Part shown: piece by piece, positions 1 to 9,131 of the stretch | Numbering within the stretch: the first letter of the stretch is position 1 | Layout of the letters: each line of letters begins with the position of its first letter | Origin: Solirhodobacter olei | GTDB taxonomy: Bacteria; Pseudomonadota; Alphaproteobacteria; Rhodobacterales; Rhodobacteraceae | Length of the DNA stretch: 64,000 bases | Reading direction: 5' to 3' | NCBI RefSeq assembly: GCF_004010155.1 | Contig: NZ_RRYH01000031.1 | Coordinates: 1-64,000 of the forward strand | The notes under the pieces: model-generated | The model's input: only the letters and a program-made list of their open reading frames with translations | Databases searched by the model: none | Told to the model about the DNA's origin: nothing | Position numbers and translations under genes: made by a program

Positions 1-53
1 CACGCAACCTTTCCCTCAGATTTGCGCGAATATGGCGGGTTGATCCAGTTGAG

Positions 54-1109
54 TTAACCTGCTCCTTCCTGTTCGTCGGCGCGGACGGCAGGAGACGCCT
101 GCCAGCCGGGCGAATCCTCGGAATAGCTTCGAGCCCTCAATCCAAGAAGCGGGCGGACTGCAACATTCCAGAAGTCGCCGAAGAAGTTTAACGGCGCGGC
201 TGGCTCGCGTTGCCGAAGCATCGAGATCGCTCGGTTCAGTGCGGCGCCGACCAGGCGCGCCATCGCAATTAAGAGAGCCCGTGCCCGGCCGTGGTTGCTT
301 TCGAAGTAGTGGCGCCAAGAGTCATACCAATAGGCAGGCTGCCTCTGACGCATCGGTCCGCCCCGAACACCGGTGGCCACACCTTCAGCATGAGAGACAC
401 GGGCTTCTGCAACGTGCCAGGTAGCCCAACCCAGACGGCCAAGCCTGAGCATAAGGTCGACCTCCTCGTAGTAAAGGAAGAACCCTGGATCAAAACCGCC
501 GACCTCGCTCAGCGCCTCGCTTCGCGCCAGAAATGCTGCTCCCGATACCCAGTCCACGGGTCCTGTTGGAAGTGCGGGCGCCAGAGGAACCGTCCAGCGC
601 GCCAGCAGACGCGTGATGGGCCCAAAGCAGACCGCTTCTGAAAATGTGCTCAGAAGCCCCGGAAATCGAAACGCGGAGGCAACTGGTCGGCCGTCCGGCC
701 TCTCAATCCGCGCCCCGGCAACCGCCACATCCGGTCGCGAGGACAGGAAGTCGGCAAGGATTCCGATTGCATCGTTCTCAATTCGCGCATCTGGGTTAAG
801 CAGGAAGACAAACTCAGGGGGCCTGACTCGCGATGCGAGAATGCGAAGGACGAGGTTGTTGCCGCGCCCAAACCCGTGATTTTCCCGCTCGGCGTGAAGC
901 GTAACGAGTGCACTCCAGCCGCGCTCGAAGATCTCCGTCGCAATCCGCGCCCCATCGCCTCCAGGGGAAGCATTATCCACGAGATGAACCTCGACGCGGC
1001 GTCCGCCTGCCGGCTGAGCCATGAGGCTTGAAATCGCCTCGATTGCGAGATCGGCAGTGCCGTAGTTGACGATGATTGCCGCCACATCGGCGGAAGCACT
1101 CTTTGTCAA
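54..1109 (-). CDS. GT2-family glycosyltransferase (rhamnosyltransferase-like)
   Basis: Predicted cytoplasmic or membrane-associated transferase that adds a sugar from a nucleotide-sugar donor to a growing surface glycan. The N-terminus carries the GT-A signature IIVNYGTADLA (residue ~12). A DXD-like NPDA motif follows at ~103, and the acceptor-side motif GFDPGFFLYYEEVDL lies at ~205-220, as in WbbL-type GT2 enzymes. At 351 aa it is slightly longer than typical; the tail after ~300 is not recognisable. The start is uncertain: the reading frame opens with TTG at 1109, and a GTG lies eight codons inside. It is divergent from the polymerase-like gene at 1266 and belongs to the polysaccharide cluster. 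The family call is firm; donor and acceptor cannot be told. Confidence 0.85.
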   Translation of the reverse strand: MTKSASADVAAIIVNYGTADLAIEAISSLMAQPAGGRRVEVHLVDNASPGGDGARIATEIFERGWSALVTLHAERENHGFGRGNNLVLRILASRVRPPEFVFLLNPDARIENDAIGILADFLSSRPDVAVAGARIERPDGRPVASAFRFPGLLSTFSEAVCFGPITRLLARWTVPLAPALPTGPVDWVSGAAFLARSEALSEVGGFDPGFFLYYEEVDLMLRLGRLGWATWHVAEARVSHAEGVATGVRGGPMRQRQPAYWYDSWRHYFESNHGRARALLIAMARLVGAALNRAISMLRQREPAAPLNFFGDFWNVAVRPLLGLRARSYSEDSPGWQASPAVRADEQEGAG

Positions 1110-1265
1110 GGCGAGACCTGCGTTGGCGCCGTCAACGGGTAAGCAAACTATACGTGAGTAAACGCCCTTTTGCGAGGCACTCGTTTCCGCGAGATTTCAG
1201 ATAGTCAAACGACACAAAACCTGCTCTCCTGACGCACACCGTGCCAGGTGCGAAAATCCTTGCAG

Positions 1266-2846
1266 ATGCCCAATACCTTTGCCTACGTTGCTCTATTTTC
1301 TTGGCCCTTCGTGGTGCTCCTGCTCTTCAGGACTATGCCCCGAGCGAAGGCGATCATCTGGTCAATCGTGGGTGGCTACCTTCTTCTGCCCTACGGGGTA
1401 GAAGTGAAGGTGCCGATGGTGCCTGCCTTCGACAAAGTACTAATCCCCTCGTTCTCGGCCGCTGTAATGTGTCTGTTCACATTCGACCGGCTCGGCATCG
1501 CGAACGATTCCGCAAGGCTCAAAGTCCAGCCCCAAGAGGCTGCGAACGGAAACAGGCCTGCGCTCGGTCATCGACTTGCTGTGGAACGACGCGATCCCTT
1601 CGCGCGTGGGCCCTCCCCCCACGAGGCAACGCGCGCGCAGGCGCGAAAGAGGCGCGTCGCTCGGGCCGGGAGGGTCGCTCCGCAACATCGAAAATCCAAG
1701 GGAACCTTGGTACTGAACATCCTGATAGCACTCGTTCTACTCGTGCCTTTTGCTACCGTCCTGACAAACCCTGAGCCGGTCGTCATCGGTCGCACCCAGT
1801 TGCCCGGCCTCCGGCTATATGATGCCTTTTCGATGACATCTAGATTGCTGGTAGAACTGCTGCCCTTCTTCCTTGGCCGACGCTATCTTGGGCGACCCGA
1901 CAATCAGGCGCTTCTCCTGCGCACCGTCTGCCTCTCCGGCATCCTCTACTCGCTACCCGTCCTGTTCGAAGTGAGAATGAGCCCGCAACTCAGCCGGTGG
2001 ATTTACGGGTTTCTGGCCCAAAGCTTCATTCAGACCATGAGAGATGGTGGGTATCGCCCGGTGGTCTTCCTCCAGCACGGTCTCTGGTTGGCAATCTTCG
2101 TGGCCATGACGGCACTCGCTGGGTTTTTGGCCTACCGCCTCGAGCGCGACCCGGGTAGGAGAAAGCGCTGGCTCCTAGCCGGAATCTACCTTGCCGTCGT
2201 GCTGGTTCTATGCCACTCGCTCGGGGCTTTGATAATCTTGATCGCCTTAGCTCCGGCGGCCCTGTTCCTGTCGATTCCTAAACAACTTATCCTGGCGTCG
2301 GTGGTGGCAATCTCATATGTCACCTATCCGATGTTGCGCGGCGCGGATTTGGTGCCGGTGGACACGGTCTTCAACTTTGTCGAACCTTCGATCAGCAAGG
2401 CCCGGGTCGGGTCCTTCTACTTTCGTCTCAAGAATGAAGATCGCCTTCTCGCCCGGGCAATGCAGAAGCCGATTGTCGGCTGGGGCGGATGGGGACGCTC
2501 GCGGGTCTACGACTCGAACGGAAAGGATATCAGTACGACAGACGGTATTTGGGTGATTGTCATCGGGAAGGCTGGCTGGGCCGGATACATCGCCGAGTTT
2601 GGCTTGCTTACAGGCTCTATTCTTCTTCTCACATTAAGGCGTCGCAAACTTGCACCCTCGCTGGCCACCTCCGGCCTATGCCTCGTGCTTGCAGCCAACC
2701 TCATCGACATGGTTCCGAATGCTACGCTGACGCCCGTCACTTGGCTTATCGCGGGCGCGCTTGCTGGGAGATACAGCTTTGGTGAGGACCCTGAAGGCGC
2801 ACGGGCTACGGAACGACCGCGTGGCAGGGGATTGGGAAGGGCCTAG
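1266..2846 (+). CDS. O-antigen polymerase/ligase-like membrane protein
   Basis: Polytopic inner-membrane protein of about 526 aa with roughly ten hydrophobic segments, resembling Wzy/WaaL-type proteins that polymerise or ligate surface glycans. ATG 1266 is preferred because hydrophobic sequence starts at once (MPNTFAYVALF); an upstream GTG at 1248 adds six residues. Conserved-looking stretches are the N-terminal GGYLLLPYG, the FATVLTNPEPV segment and the periplasmic loop with VGWGGWGRSRVYD (~residues 405-417). An unusual Arg-rich hydrophilic stretch of about 60 residues (codons around 1510-1705) interrupts the membrane region after the second hydrophobic block. Neighbours are a glycosyltransferase and an ABC exporter. 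The role is inferred from topology and context. Confidence 0.7.
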   Translation: MPNTFAYVALFSWPFVVLLLFRTMPRAKAIIWSIVGGYLLLPYGVEVKVPMVPAFDKVLIPSFSAAVMCLFTFDRLGIANDSARLKVQPQEAANGNRPALGHRLAVERRDPFARGPSPHEATRAQARKRRVARAGRVAPQHRKSKGTLVLNILIALVLLVPFATVLTNPEPVVIGRTQLPGLRLYDAFSMTSRLLVELLPFFLGRRYLGRPDNQALLLRTVCLSGILYSLPVLFEVRMSPQLSRWIYGFLAQSFIQTMRDGGYRPVVFLQHGLWLAIFVAMTALAGFLAYRLERDPGRRKRWLLAGIYLAVVLVLCHSLGALIILIALAPAALFLSIPKQLILASVVAISYVTYPMLRGADLVPVDTVFNFVEPSISKARVGSFYFRLKNEDRLLARAMQKPIVGWGGWGRSRVYDSNGKDISTTDGIWVIVIGKAGWAGYIAEFGLLTGSILLLTLRRRKLAPSLATSGLCLVLAANLIDMVPNATLTPVTWLIAGALAGRYSFGEDPEGARATERPRGRGLGRA

Positions 2847-3432
2847 ACAGCCACGACAAACCCACTTGCGGAGCGAGCCGAAGTGGACAGAGGGAGTGAG
2901 CCGTCAGTGGAGCGGCTTAGACAAGCAGTGGATCGTCCAAGAAGGGCCTCCTCAGGCTCCCGCAGGCGTCCGCCGCGGTGCGACGGCACTTGCTTCGACT
3001 CTCCCTGCTGACGGCATGGCGACGCCAATGCCGGACCGGCGAGCTTAGGGGAGCAAGCGATGGCCGGCATTTATGCCGCTGAGGTTGTCCGCCAGGGCTT
3101 GCCGGCAACGCTGGCACTCCTGCAGTCGAAACCGGAGGCCAAGATCGAGATTGTTCTGAGCTACGACCCTGGGCGTCCAACGCTGCCATCCCCCAAATCA
3201 ACGCCGCTTGACCGCGGCTCTCGGCGAACGCTTACGGGCAGGCAACTGCCGAGCCGTCAAGACACCTGCGGCGTTGCTTCCACTCAATTGCAATTTCACT
3301 CCAATTGACATTTGTTGCTCTGACAGCGGGCATTAAGCGGTCGAACCGTGCCCGCACTTCCCTCCGTTCGCAAGCTGCGCTGGTGTATGGAGTAAGAAAG
3401 TCTCGGACGATCCAACAGAACGGAGGGCCAAG
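2847..3432 (+). other. Intergenic region, no gene recognised
   Basis: About 590 bases between the polymerase-like gene and the ABC exporter. Short open frames exist on both strands (for example 3060-3308 +), but none resembles a known family. The GGAGGG ribosome-binding site of the ABC gene lies at 3422-3427. The region may contain decayed mobile DNA. Confidence 0.4.
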
Positions 3433-5256
3433 GTGAAGCAACTGATCAGGGCGTACTGGCTGCTAGATGCGGTCAAGCGTCGCCAAGCCTGGCTGATGAT
3501 TGGGGTCGCAACAGCGATGGCCTTGTTTGACACGCTGGGTACATTCTCGGTCATGCCCTTCCTCGCCGTGATCACAAACCAGGACCTGATCCAGAAAAGC
3601 CACCTTCTATCGTTGATCTACACGAGTCTTGGCTTCTCAACCGCTCGGGCATTAATGTTCTTTCTGGGCCTCACCTCGTTTTTCCTGCTCCTTCTCTCGG
3701 CCGTGGTACGTATCTTCGGCCAGTACCTTATGAACCGGTTCACCCAGATGTGCGCCTATTCGGTTAGTCAGCGGCTGATGGAGTTCTATCTGCGAAGGCC
3801 CTACGGGTTCTTCCTTACCCACAATACGAGCGACCTAGCCAAGAACCTGCTTTCGGACATATTCGTCCTGCAACTTCAAATCTTTCAGCCGGCCGTGGTT
3901 CTTCTTTCCCAAGGAGTGCTGCTCGTTGTCCTGCTTTCGCTGGTTTTCGCCGTTAACCCGAGTGTAGCGTTGGTTGGGATTACTACGCTCGGCGCTTGCT
4001 ACGCAGTGATCTATCTAAGCATCCGGGGCCATTTTGGCCGGATCGGATACCAACGCGATATCGCCGATTGGGAGCGCTTCCGCGTGACCTCGGAGGCCTT
4101 TGGCGGCATCAAACCCGTAAAGCTCCTCGGAAGCGAACAGTACTATCTTCGCCGGTTCAGCGAGGCAGCACTTCGCCTCGCCCGCAATCAGGCGACCGCT
4201 ACAACGCTCGGCATCGTGCCTCGCTATGCAATGGAAGCAATCGCCTTTGGCGGTGTTATCCTGCTGGCTTTAACGCTAATGCTGCGCGACTCCGGCAATT
4301 CGACCGATGCCTTGAACACCGCTCTGCCGCTTCTTGGACTCTACGTCTTCGCGGGCTACCGCACGCTGCCAGCAATTCAGGGTATCTATAACTCGCTGAC
4401 GCAGTTCCACTTTGGTGTCGCTGCCATCGATAATATAGAGCCGCATCTTCTCGACCAAGACGATCTTCCCGAACTTCCTGCCGCTCCCGTCCAGCCATTG
4501 CCGTTCACCCGAGAAGTGGGGTTCCACAACGTCGGCTTTCGCCACGAAAGCGCTCTGACTTCGTCACTCTCCGGGATACATCTGACAATCGCGAAGGGGT
4601 CGACACTTGGGATCGTCGGGCCAACCGGAGCTGGAAAGACCACGCTCGTGGACATCTTTCTCGGCCTACTCAAACCAACCGTGGGTGAGATAGTAGTCGA
4701 CGGAATCGCGGTCACCGACGATAACGTGCGTTCCTGGCAGGCAGGCCTTGGATACGTGCCGCAGGATATCTTTCTCACCGATGCCACCGTCGCCGAAAAT
4801 ATTGCCTTGGGCGTGGCACGCCCGGAGATTGATCTGGCGCGTGTGCGGGAATGCCTCCGACTCGCGCAACTACTTAATTTTGTTGAAAGGGACCTCCCCG
4901 AAGGCCTCGATACCCTCGTAGGTGAGCGCGGTATACGGTTGTCGGGAGGTCAGCGGCAGCGGATCGGGATTGCTCGGGCGCTCTACCCTGACCCAAGCCT
5001 CCTTGTGTTCGACGAAGCAACAAGTGCTCTCGATAACCATACTGAGAGGGAGGTCGTAGGGGCCATAAACGCGCTGGCAGGAAGCCGCACTATTCTGATC
5101 GTTGCACACCGGATCAGTACGGTGATGAACTGCAATCAGATTTTGGTGCTCGAGCAAGGCAAGCCGGTCGGACTTGGCACCTATGAAGATTTGTACCAGG
5201 AGAACCCCACATTTCGCCAGCTTGTAGGCGCAGATAGCCGAGTTCATCGGGGGTGA
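3433..5256 (+). CDS. ABC exporter, fused permease-ATPase (MsbA/PglK-like flippase)
   Basis: Half-transporter of 607 aa, predicted to work as a homodimer in the inner membrane. Six transmembrane segments fill residues ~20-310 and an ATPase domain follows from ~350. Walker A is GPTGAGKTT at ~396, the ABC signature [15 protein letters not shown] lies at ~502 and Walker B plus D-loop LLVFDEATSALD at ~523; the switch His is in VAHRIS. In a glycan cluster such proteins move lipid-linked oligosaccharides (PglK, MsbA type) or export polysaccharide. The start is GTG at 3433, set by GGAGGG six bases upstream of the coding start. It converges on the RTX-repeat gene with only ten bases between the stops. 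Substrate is inferred from context only. Confidence 0.85.
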   Translation: MKQLIRAYWLLDAVKRRQAWLMIGVATAMALFDTLGTFSVMPFLAVITNQDLIQKSHLLSLIYTSLGFSTARALMFFLGLTSFFLLLLSAVVRIFGQYLMNRFTQMCAYSVSQRLMEFYLRRPYGFFLTHNTSDLAKNLLSDIFVLQLQIFQPAVVLLSQGVLLVVLLSLVFAVNPSVALVGITTLGACYAVIYLSIRGHFGRIGYQRDIADWERFRVTSEAFGGIKPVKLLGSEQYYLRRFSEAALRLARNQATATTLGIVPRYAMEAIAFGGVILLALTLMLRDSGNSTDALNTALPLLGLYVFAGYRTLPAIQGIYNSLTQFHFGVAAIDNIEPHLLDQDDLPELPAAPVQPLPFTREVGFHNVGFRHESALTSSLSGIHLTIAKGSTLGIVGPTGAGKTTLVDIFLGLLKPTVGEIVVDGIAVTDDNVRSWQAGLGYVPQDIFLTDATVAENIALGVARPEIDLARVRECLRLAQLLNFVERDLPEGLDTLVGERGIRLSGGQRQRIGIARALYPDPSLLVFDEATSALDNHTEREVVGAINALAGSRTILIVAHRISTVMNCNQILVLEQGKPVGLGTYEDLYQENPTFRQLVGADSRVHRG

Positions 5257-5266
5257 GAAGGTCCAG

Positions 5267-7339
5267 CTATTTCAGCATTTGAGCCAGTGTCCTCGTTGTC
5301 CCGTCGTCGAAGGCGAAGCGCTGTATGTTCAGTGCGAAATCCGACACCCCTGGCCCGGTCAATCGATATCCGACACCGTCAGGCTTCAGTCGATACTCGT
5401 CCGCACGGCCCGGGAGCACGAGCGTATTGGTCCCGCCGCCTCCATTAATCCCGTCATTTCCGGTACCCGGGATCAACGTGTCGTTGCCAGCGCCGCCGAC
5501 AAGAAAGTCCTGCTTTGCGGTGCCGGAGAGGACTTCGCCACTGTCCCCGGCAATCTTGATTACCCCTTGCTGATACTGTTGGCCTCCGCCATCCCCGAAC
5601 CAGGACTTGGAACTCCGGTTGAGCTTCCGAAGCATCTCGGCTCGCGGGTTTTTGTCGCCAAGGGCGCTCAAGAGGCCCCATGATCCGTATTTCGAAGGTG
5701 CGGCAACATCGACAAATTGCATGAATGGGCCGTCGCCCACCTTGGCCCAGGCGCTCCATAGCTGATGGTAGAGGCGAGCCATCTCGGGGCTTCGGACATA
5801 GTTTTCGAGGAACGTGGAAAGTACAGTGAGGTCGTGTTTGCTGAGACCTTCCACGAACGCACTGTGCTGGACGTGCTGACCGCCCTCGTAGGCTGTAAGC
5901 CTGAGCCGATACTGGTCGGCAAGATCTCGTAGTGCCACCCAATACTGCTGGATCTGTGGGATCGATTCCTTTACCCGAGGATCCGTCAGGCGCTCGGTCA
6001 GGAACCGTTTGGCATCAATATTAGGATTATTGATTGCAGCAAGGAGTTCCGCACGAAGGTGAGGGTCAGATACGAACGCCCCTCCGAAGTATGTCGTTAC
6101 GGCAAGCGAATTGAAGACAGTGTATGGTGCGACATACTTGCTGCGCTCGTGTTTCCGCCAGATCGGCGCCGTAAGTTCCTCCTTGGCGAGGCCTGGGAAC
6201 GCGGTTTGCACTCCGAGGACGTTATCGAGCCGAGTCTTTGCCTCACTGCCGAAGACGTGATCCCAGATCAGGGCCGTCTCAGTGGCCCGCTTGGCGGCGT
6301 AGTTGATCCAGCTCGCTCCCCCCGTCTCCGCCCATTCGGATTGGGCCCGATCGACCAGCCATCGAGCATTGGTTGAATAGCTCCAGTTCCAGTTCTCATT
6401 TCCGTATTCGACGTGGGCTGTGAGCCCCTGGGAAAGATGATCGCGTACGTAGGTAGCGAAGTTGCGAATATAATCGTCACTGGCCCAGGCTGGCATTGTG
6501 AACCATGGATCTGCTCCCGTCTGGTTTGCCAGTTGCACCATCACCTCGACAGGCACGCCCTGACCTGACCAGGTTGCATCGGCCTCTTTTGGCCGGTCGG
6601 GCCAGGCCCCGGTCTCCGTTTGGGAGTCGAGAGCCATCCAGTCTTTGAAGCGCAGTTCACGCGCATCCTGAACGACCGACAGGAAATCCGGGTTGAAGAT
6701 CTCGCCGGCCTTCAAGAGCCCCTCATATTGCGCCTTTACCACGGAAATGTCCCGGATGTAGTCACCCGTCCCCTTCGGGTCCGTGGCAGTAATGTTGAGC
6801 AGCATTGTCGTTCCGGTCGAATTTTGAAAAACGATTGTCCCGGTTACCGAGGAGATCACGTGGGCACCTAACCCGAGCTCGATCGTGCCCTGCCCCTTGT
6901 AGGTGAGTATATAGGTTCCCGCCCTTGAGCGCGCCGCGGCAGTGCCTGATTGGTCGGTATCCCCCCAGTCCCAGATCGTCCCGACAGAGTCGACACCCCT
7001 TGGCATGCGTTTGAGCCAGCCATGCGCATCGAGATAGCCCCCGTCGCGGAGTTGCTTGTTGGACATCACCTCCCACTTGCCGCTCCCGTGCGCCACGAAG
7101 GGTCGCATGTCATGTGCAATGTCGAGAAAAGGCATCTCAGTTGACCAGTCCGAAATCGCATTCAGGCCATAGGCGAGTGTCGGGTCTGTCAGGCCGACGC
7201 CACCCGGCAAGCTACCCGCCACCGCCGACCCGCCGGCCAAGGCAAAACAAAGTCCAAATCCAAATGCGAGGAACCTTACGCGGGCATTGCTCCGATGGTC
7301 GGTGCCGACGCGCCTAGAACGCGGGGTTAGATGCGCCAC
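5267..7339 (-). CDS. Secreted GH-A-like glycoside hydrolase with RTX-type repeats
   Basis: Large exported protein of about 690 aa. A signal peptide (FLAFGFGLCFALAGGSAVA) precedes the mature part. Around residue ~310 is EYGNENWNW, the Asn-Glu pair that carries the acid/base Glu in clan GH-A barrels; a second acidic site, TAYEGGQH at ~481, would be the nucleophile. The last 80 residues hold glycine/aspartate nonapeptide repeats (GGAGNDTLIPGTGNDGINGG, ~613-632) like those of calcium-binding type I secretion substrates, but with an N-terminal signal peptide as well. GTG 7339 is preferred because GGAAG lies eight bases upstream; another GTG at 7378 has no such site. It probably trims or cleaves the polymer made by this cluster. 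Function is inferred, not recognised at family level. Confidence 0.65.
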   Translation of the reverse strand: MAHLTPRSRRVGTDHRSNARVRFLAFGFGLCFALAGGSAVAGSLPGGVGLTDPTLAYGLNAISDWSTEMPFLDIAHDMRPFVAHGSGKWEVMSNKQLRDGGYLDAHGWLKRMPRGVDSVGTIWDWGDTDQSGTAAARSRAGTYILTYKGQGTIELGLGAHVISSVTGTIVFQNSTGTTMLLNITATDPKGTGDYIRDISVVKAQYEGLLKAGEIFNPDFLSVVQDARELRFKDWMALDSQTETGAWPDRPKEADATWSGQGVPVEVMVQLANQTGADPWFTMPAWASDDYIRNFATYVRDHLSQGLTAHVEYGNENWNWSYSTNARWLVDRAQSEWAETGGASWINYAAKRATETALIWDHVFGSEAKTRLDNVLGVQTAFPGLAKEELTAPIWRKHERSKYVAPYTVFNSLAVTTYFGGAFVSDPHLRAELLAAINNPNIDAKRFLTERLTDPRVKESIPQIQQYWVALRDLADQYRLRLTAYEGGQHVQHSAFVEGLSKHDLTVLSTFLENYVRSPEMARLYHQLWSAWAKVGDGPFMQFVDVAAPSKYGSWGLLSALGDKNPRAEMLRKLNRSSKSWFGDGGGQQYQQGVIKIAGDSGEVLSGTAKQDFLVGGAGNDTLIPGTGNDGINGGGGTNTLVLPGRADEYRLKPDGVGYRLTGPGVSDFALNIQRFAFDDGTTRTLAQMLK

Positions 7340-7439
7340 TTTGGGTACTTCCTTCGAATGTGCACGGGCGGCTCTCACCCGCTGCGGCCACTATCGTATG
7401 ATACCAGTGGACTGCCCCGACTGAGCGGCCCAGATTGAA

Positions 7440-7870
7440 TGCTAATGTATGGCCGGTCTATGGTCTATTGGGAGCAGGCTCTCCGGGGCCAGCAGCCGGT
7501 ATTCCGGAGAGCTGCGCGGCCTTACGGTATTTTGGTGGCGCCAGCATTGTTCGATGAGGATTTGGGCCTCATGCAGGGAGCAGAACACCTCGCCGTTAAG
7601 GTCTGTTCCGGAACCGGGAGTTGAAGCACTCGCAGTAGTCGTTCTCCCATCGGCTGCCCGGCTCGACTTAGGCAGTCGCTGCCCCGACGGCGGCGAACCA
7701 CTCTCTCACCGCCGTAGCTACGAACTCCGGGCCGTAGCACGTCGGATCTAATGAATGCCGGCGGCCCCCGCGGGACGAACAGCTCCGTCAAGGCGTCGAT
7801 CACGTCGGTCGAGTTGAGCTTGCGGGAGATCATCGGAACTGTCGTAATGCGACCCGAGTCCTGACATAAA
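7440..7870 (-). mobile_element. IS3-family transposase remnant (orfB fragment)
   Basis: Read on the minus strand, short frames together spell the integrase-core end of an IS3-type OrfB: RKLNSTDVIDALTELFVPRGPPAFIRSD, then in other frames a WENGYCESFN-like block and a PHSALGYR-like tail. The first block is in the open frame 7522-7911. Several frameshifts and the loss of the N-terminal half make it non-functional. It separates the RTX-repeat protein from the Gfo/Idh gene and marks past insertion in the glycan cluster. No terminal repeats were identified. Confidence 0.75.
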
Positions 7871-7956
7871 GGTGCTTGCATCGCCAAATACTCAGATTTG
7901 CGTTTGGGCACCGTGTCACGCGGCCCGTATTTCTTCTACCGCTCCAGGGTCTTGAA

Positions 7957-9123
7957 ATGTCTACAGATCAAGCTTCACATCTTGGTAAGCGCGACGCGTC
8001 GCGTCGCGGCGCCACGACTGTGCCTCCGACGGACAGGTTGCGGATTGCCGTCGTCGGTCTGGGCAAGATGGGGCTCTCGCATTTCGCATTGATAAACGCT
8101 CATCCCGAAGTAAGGGCAATCGCCTGCGATACATCCGGCTATCTTACAGATCTCCTGGACAAGTACCTGCCCACGACATTCTACAATAGCTTCGGGAAGA
8201 TGCTCGCCGAGGAGCGCCTCGACGCCGTCGTCATCGCGACGCCCAACCGGTTTCATGCGCCAATGGTACGCGAAGCGCTCGAACACGGGCTTCACGTCTT
8301 TTGCGAGAAGCCCTTCTGCCTCGACTGGCGAGAATCGGAGGCCCTCGCTGAGCTCGCGGAGCGGAAGGGACTGGTTAACCAAGTTGGCTATCACTACCGG
8401 CATGTCGGCGCCTTCATGGAAGTGAAACATATCGTTGGAAGCGGCGCGCTCGGCAGGATCACTCATGTAATGGCCGAAGCCTACGGTCCTGTTGTGCTCC
8501 AGCCCAAGCGCCAGACTTGGCGCGGTCAAAAGGAAGAGGGTGGAGGCTGCCTCTATGACTACGCCGCTCATCCGATAAATCTCCTCAACTGGTATTTTGG
8601 TAAACCTGTCCTAGTCTCCGGAAGTGTATTGACGAGCGTCTACTCCGACAGCACCGAGGACGAAGTATTTAGCACCCTCGGCTTTGAGGGCGGTACCTGC
8701 GCGCAGGTCTCGGTAAGCTGGAGCGATGAATCCCAGCGAAAGATGACAACGAAGATCAGCATGATCGGCACCAATGGCCGGCTGAACGTCGACCGGCAGG
8801 AGTGCCAAGTGTACCTTCGAAAACCGGTGGCAGAACTGCCAGAATACGACAAGGGCTGGAACGTCAGATACACGACCGAGCTGAGCCGCGATCCGTGGTT
8901 TTATATCCGCGGCGAGGAGTATTCGAACCAGCTCGACGATTTTGTGAAGGCGGTCCGGGCCGGCGCAGGCCAGCCCAATAAGAACGATTTTCGTTCGGCG
9001 GCCCTCACTGACCAGTCGATCGCTATGATCCTCGATGATAGTGCCGACCTTGCCCCGTCACCAGTCATCGCCCCAAGCCCCGGGCTCCCAGTGCGCAAGC
9101 GCAGCTGGTTCAGCCGCACTTAG
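7957..9123 (+). CDS. Gfo/Idh/MocA-family NAD(P)-dependent oxidoreductase
   Basis: Predicted cytoplasmic sugar or sugar-nucleotide dehydrogenase, about 388 aa. The Rossmann motif VVGLGKMGLSH sits at ~32, the family EKPFCLDW motif at ~120 and the GYHYRH segment near 145; the C-terminal alpha/beta domain includes GGGCLYDYAAHPINLL, holding the family's conserved Asp/His region. ATG 7957 is chosen because the reading frame upstream (to 7876) encodes no family sequence and overlaps the IS remnant. The next gene starts eight bases after the stop, so the two are likely co-transcribed. In glycan clusters such enzymes often make unusual oxidised or epimerised sugars. The exact substrate is unknown. Confidence 0.85.
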   Translation: MSTDQASHLGKRDASRRGATTVPPTDRLRIAVVGLGKMGLSHFALINAHPEVRAIACDTSGYLTDLLDKYLPTTFYNSFGKMLAEERLDAVVIATPNRFHAPMVREALEHGLHVFCEKPFCLDWRESEALAELAERKGLVNQVGYHYRHVGAFMEVKHIVGSGALGRITHVMAEAYGPVVLQPKRQTWRGQKEEGGGCLYDYAAHPINLLNWYFGKPVLVSGSVLTSVYSDSTEDEVFSTLGFEGGTCAQVSVSWSDESQRKMTTKISMIGTNGRLNVDRQECQVYLRKPVAELPEYDKGWNVRYTTELSRDPWFYIRGEEYSNQLDDFVKAVRAGAGQPNKNDFRSAALTDQSIAMILDDSADLAPSPVIAPSPGLPVRKRSWFSRT

Positions 9124-9131
9124 GCCCGCAA

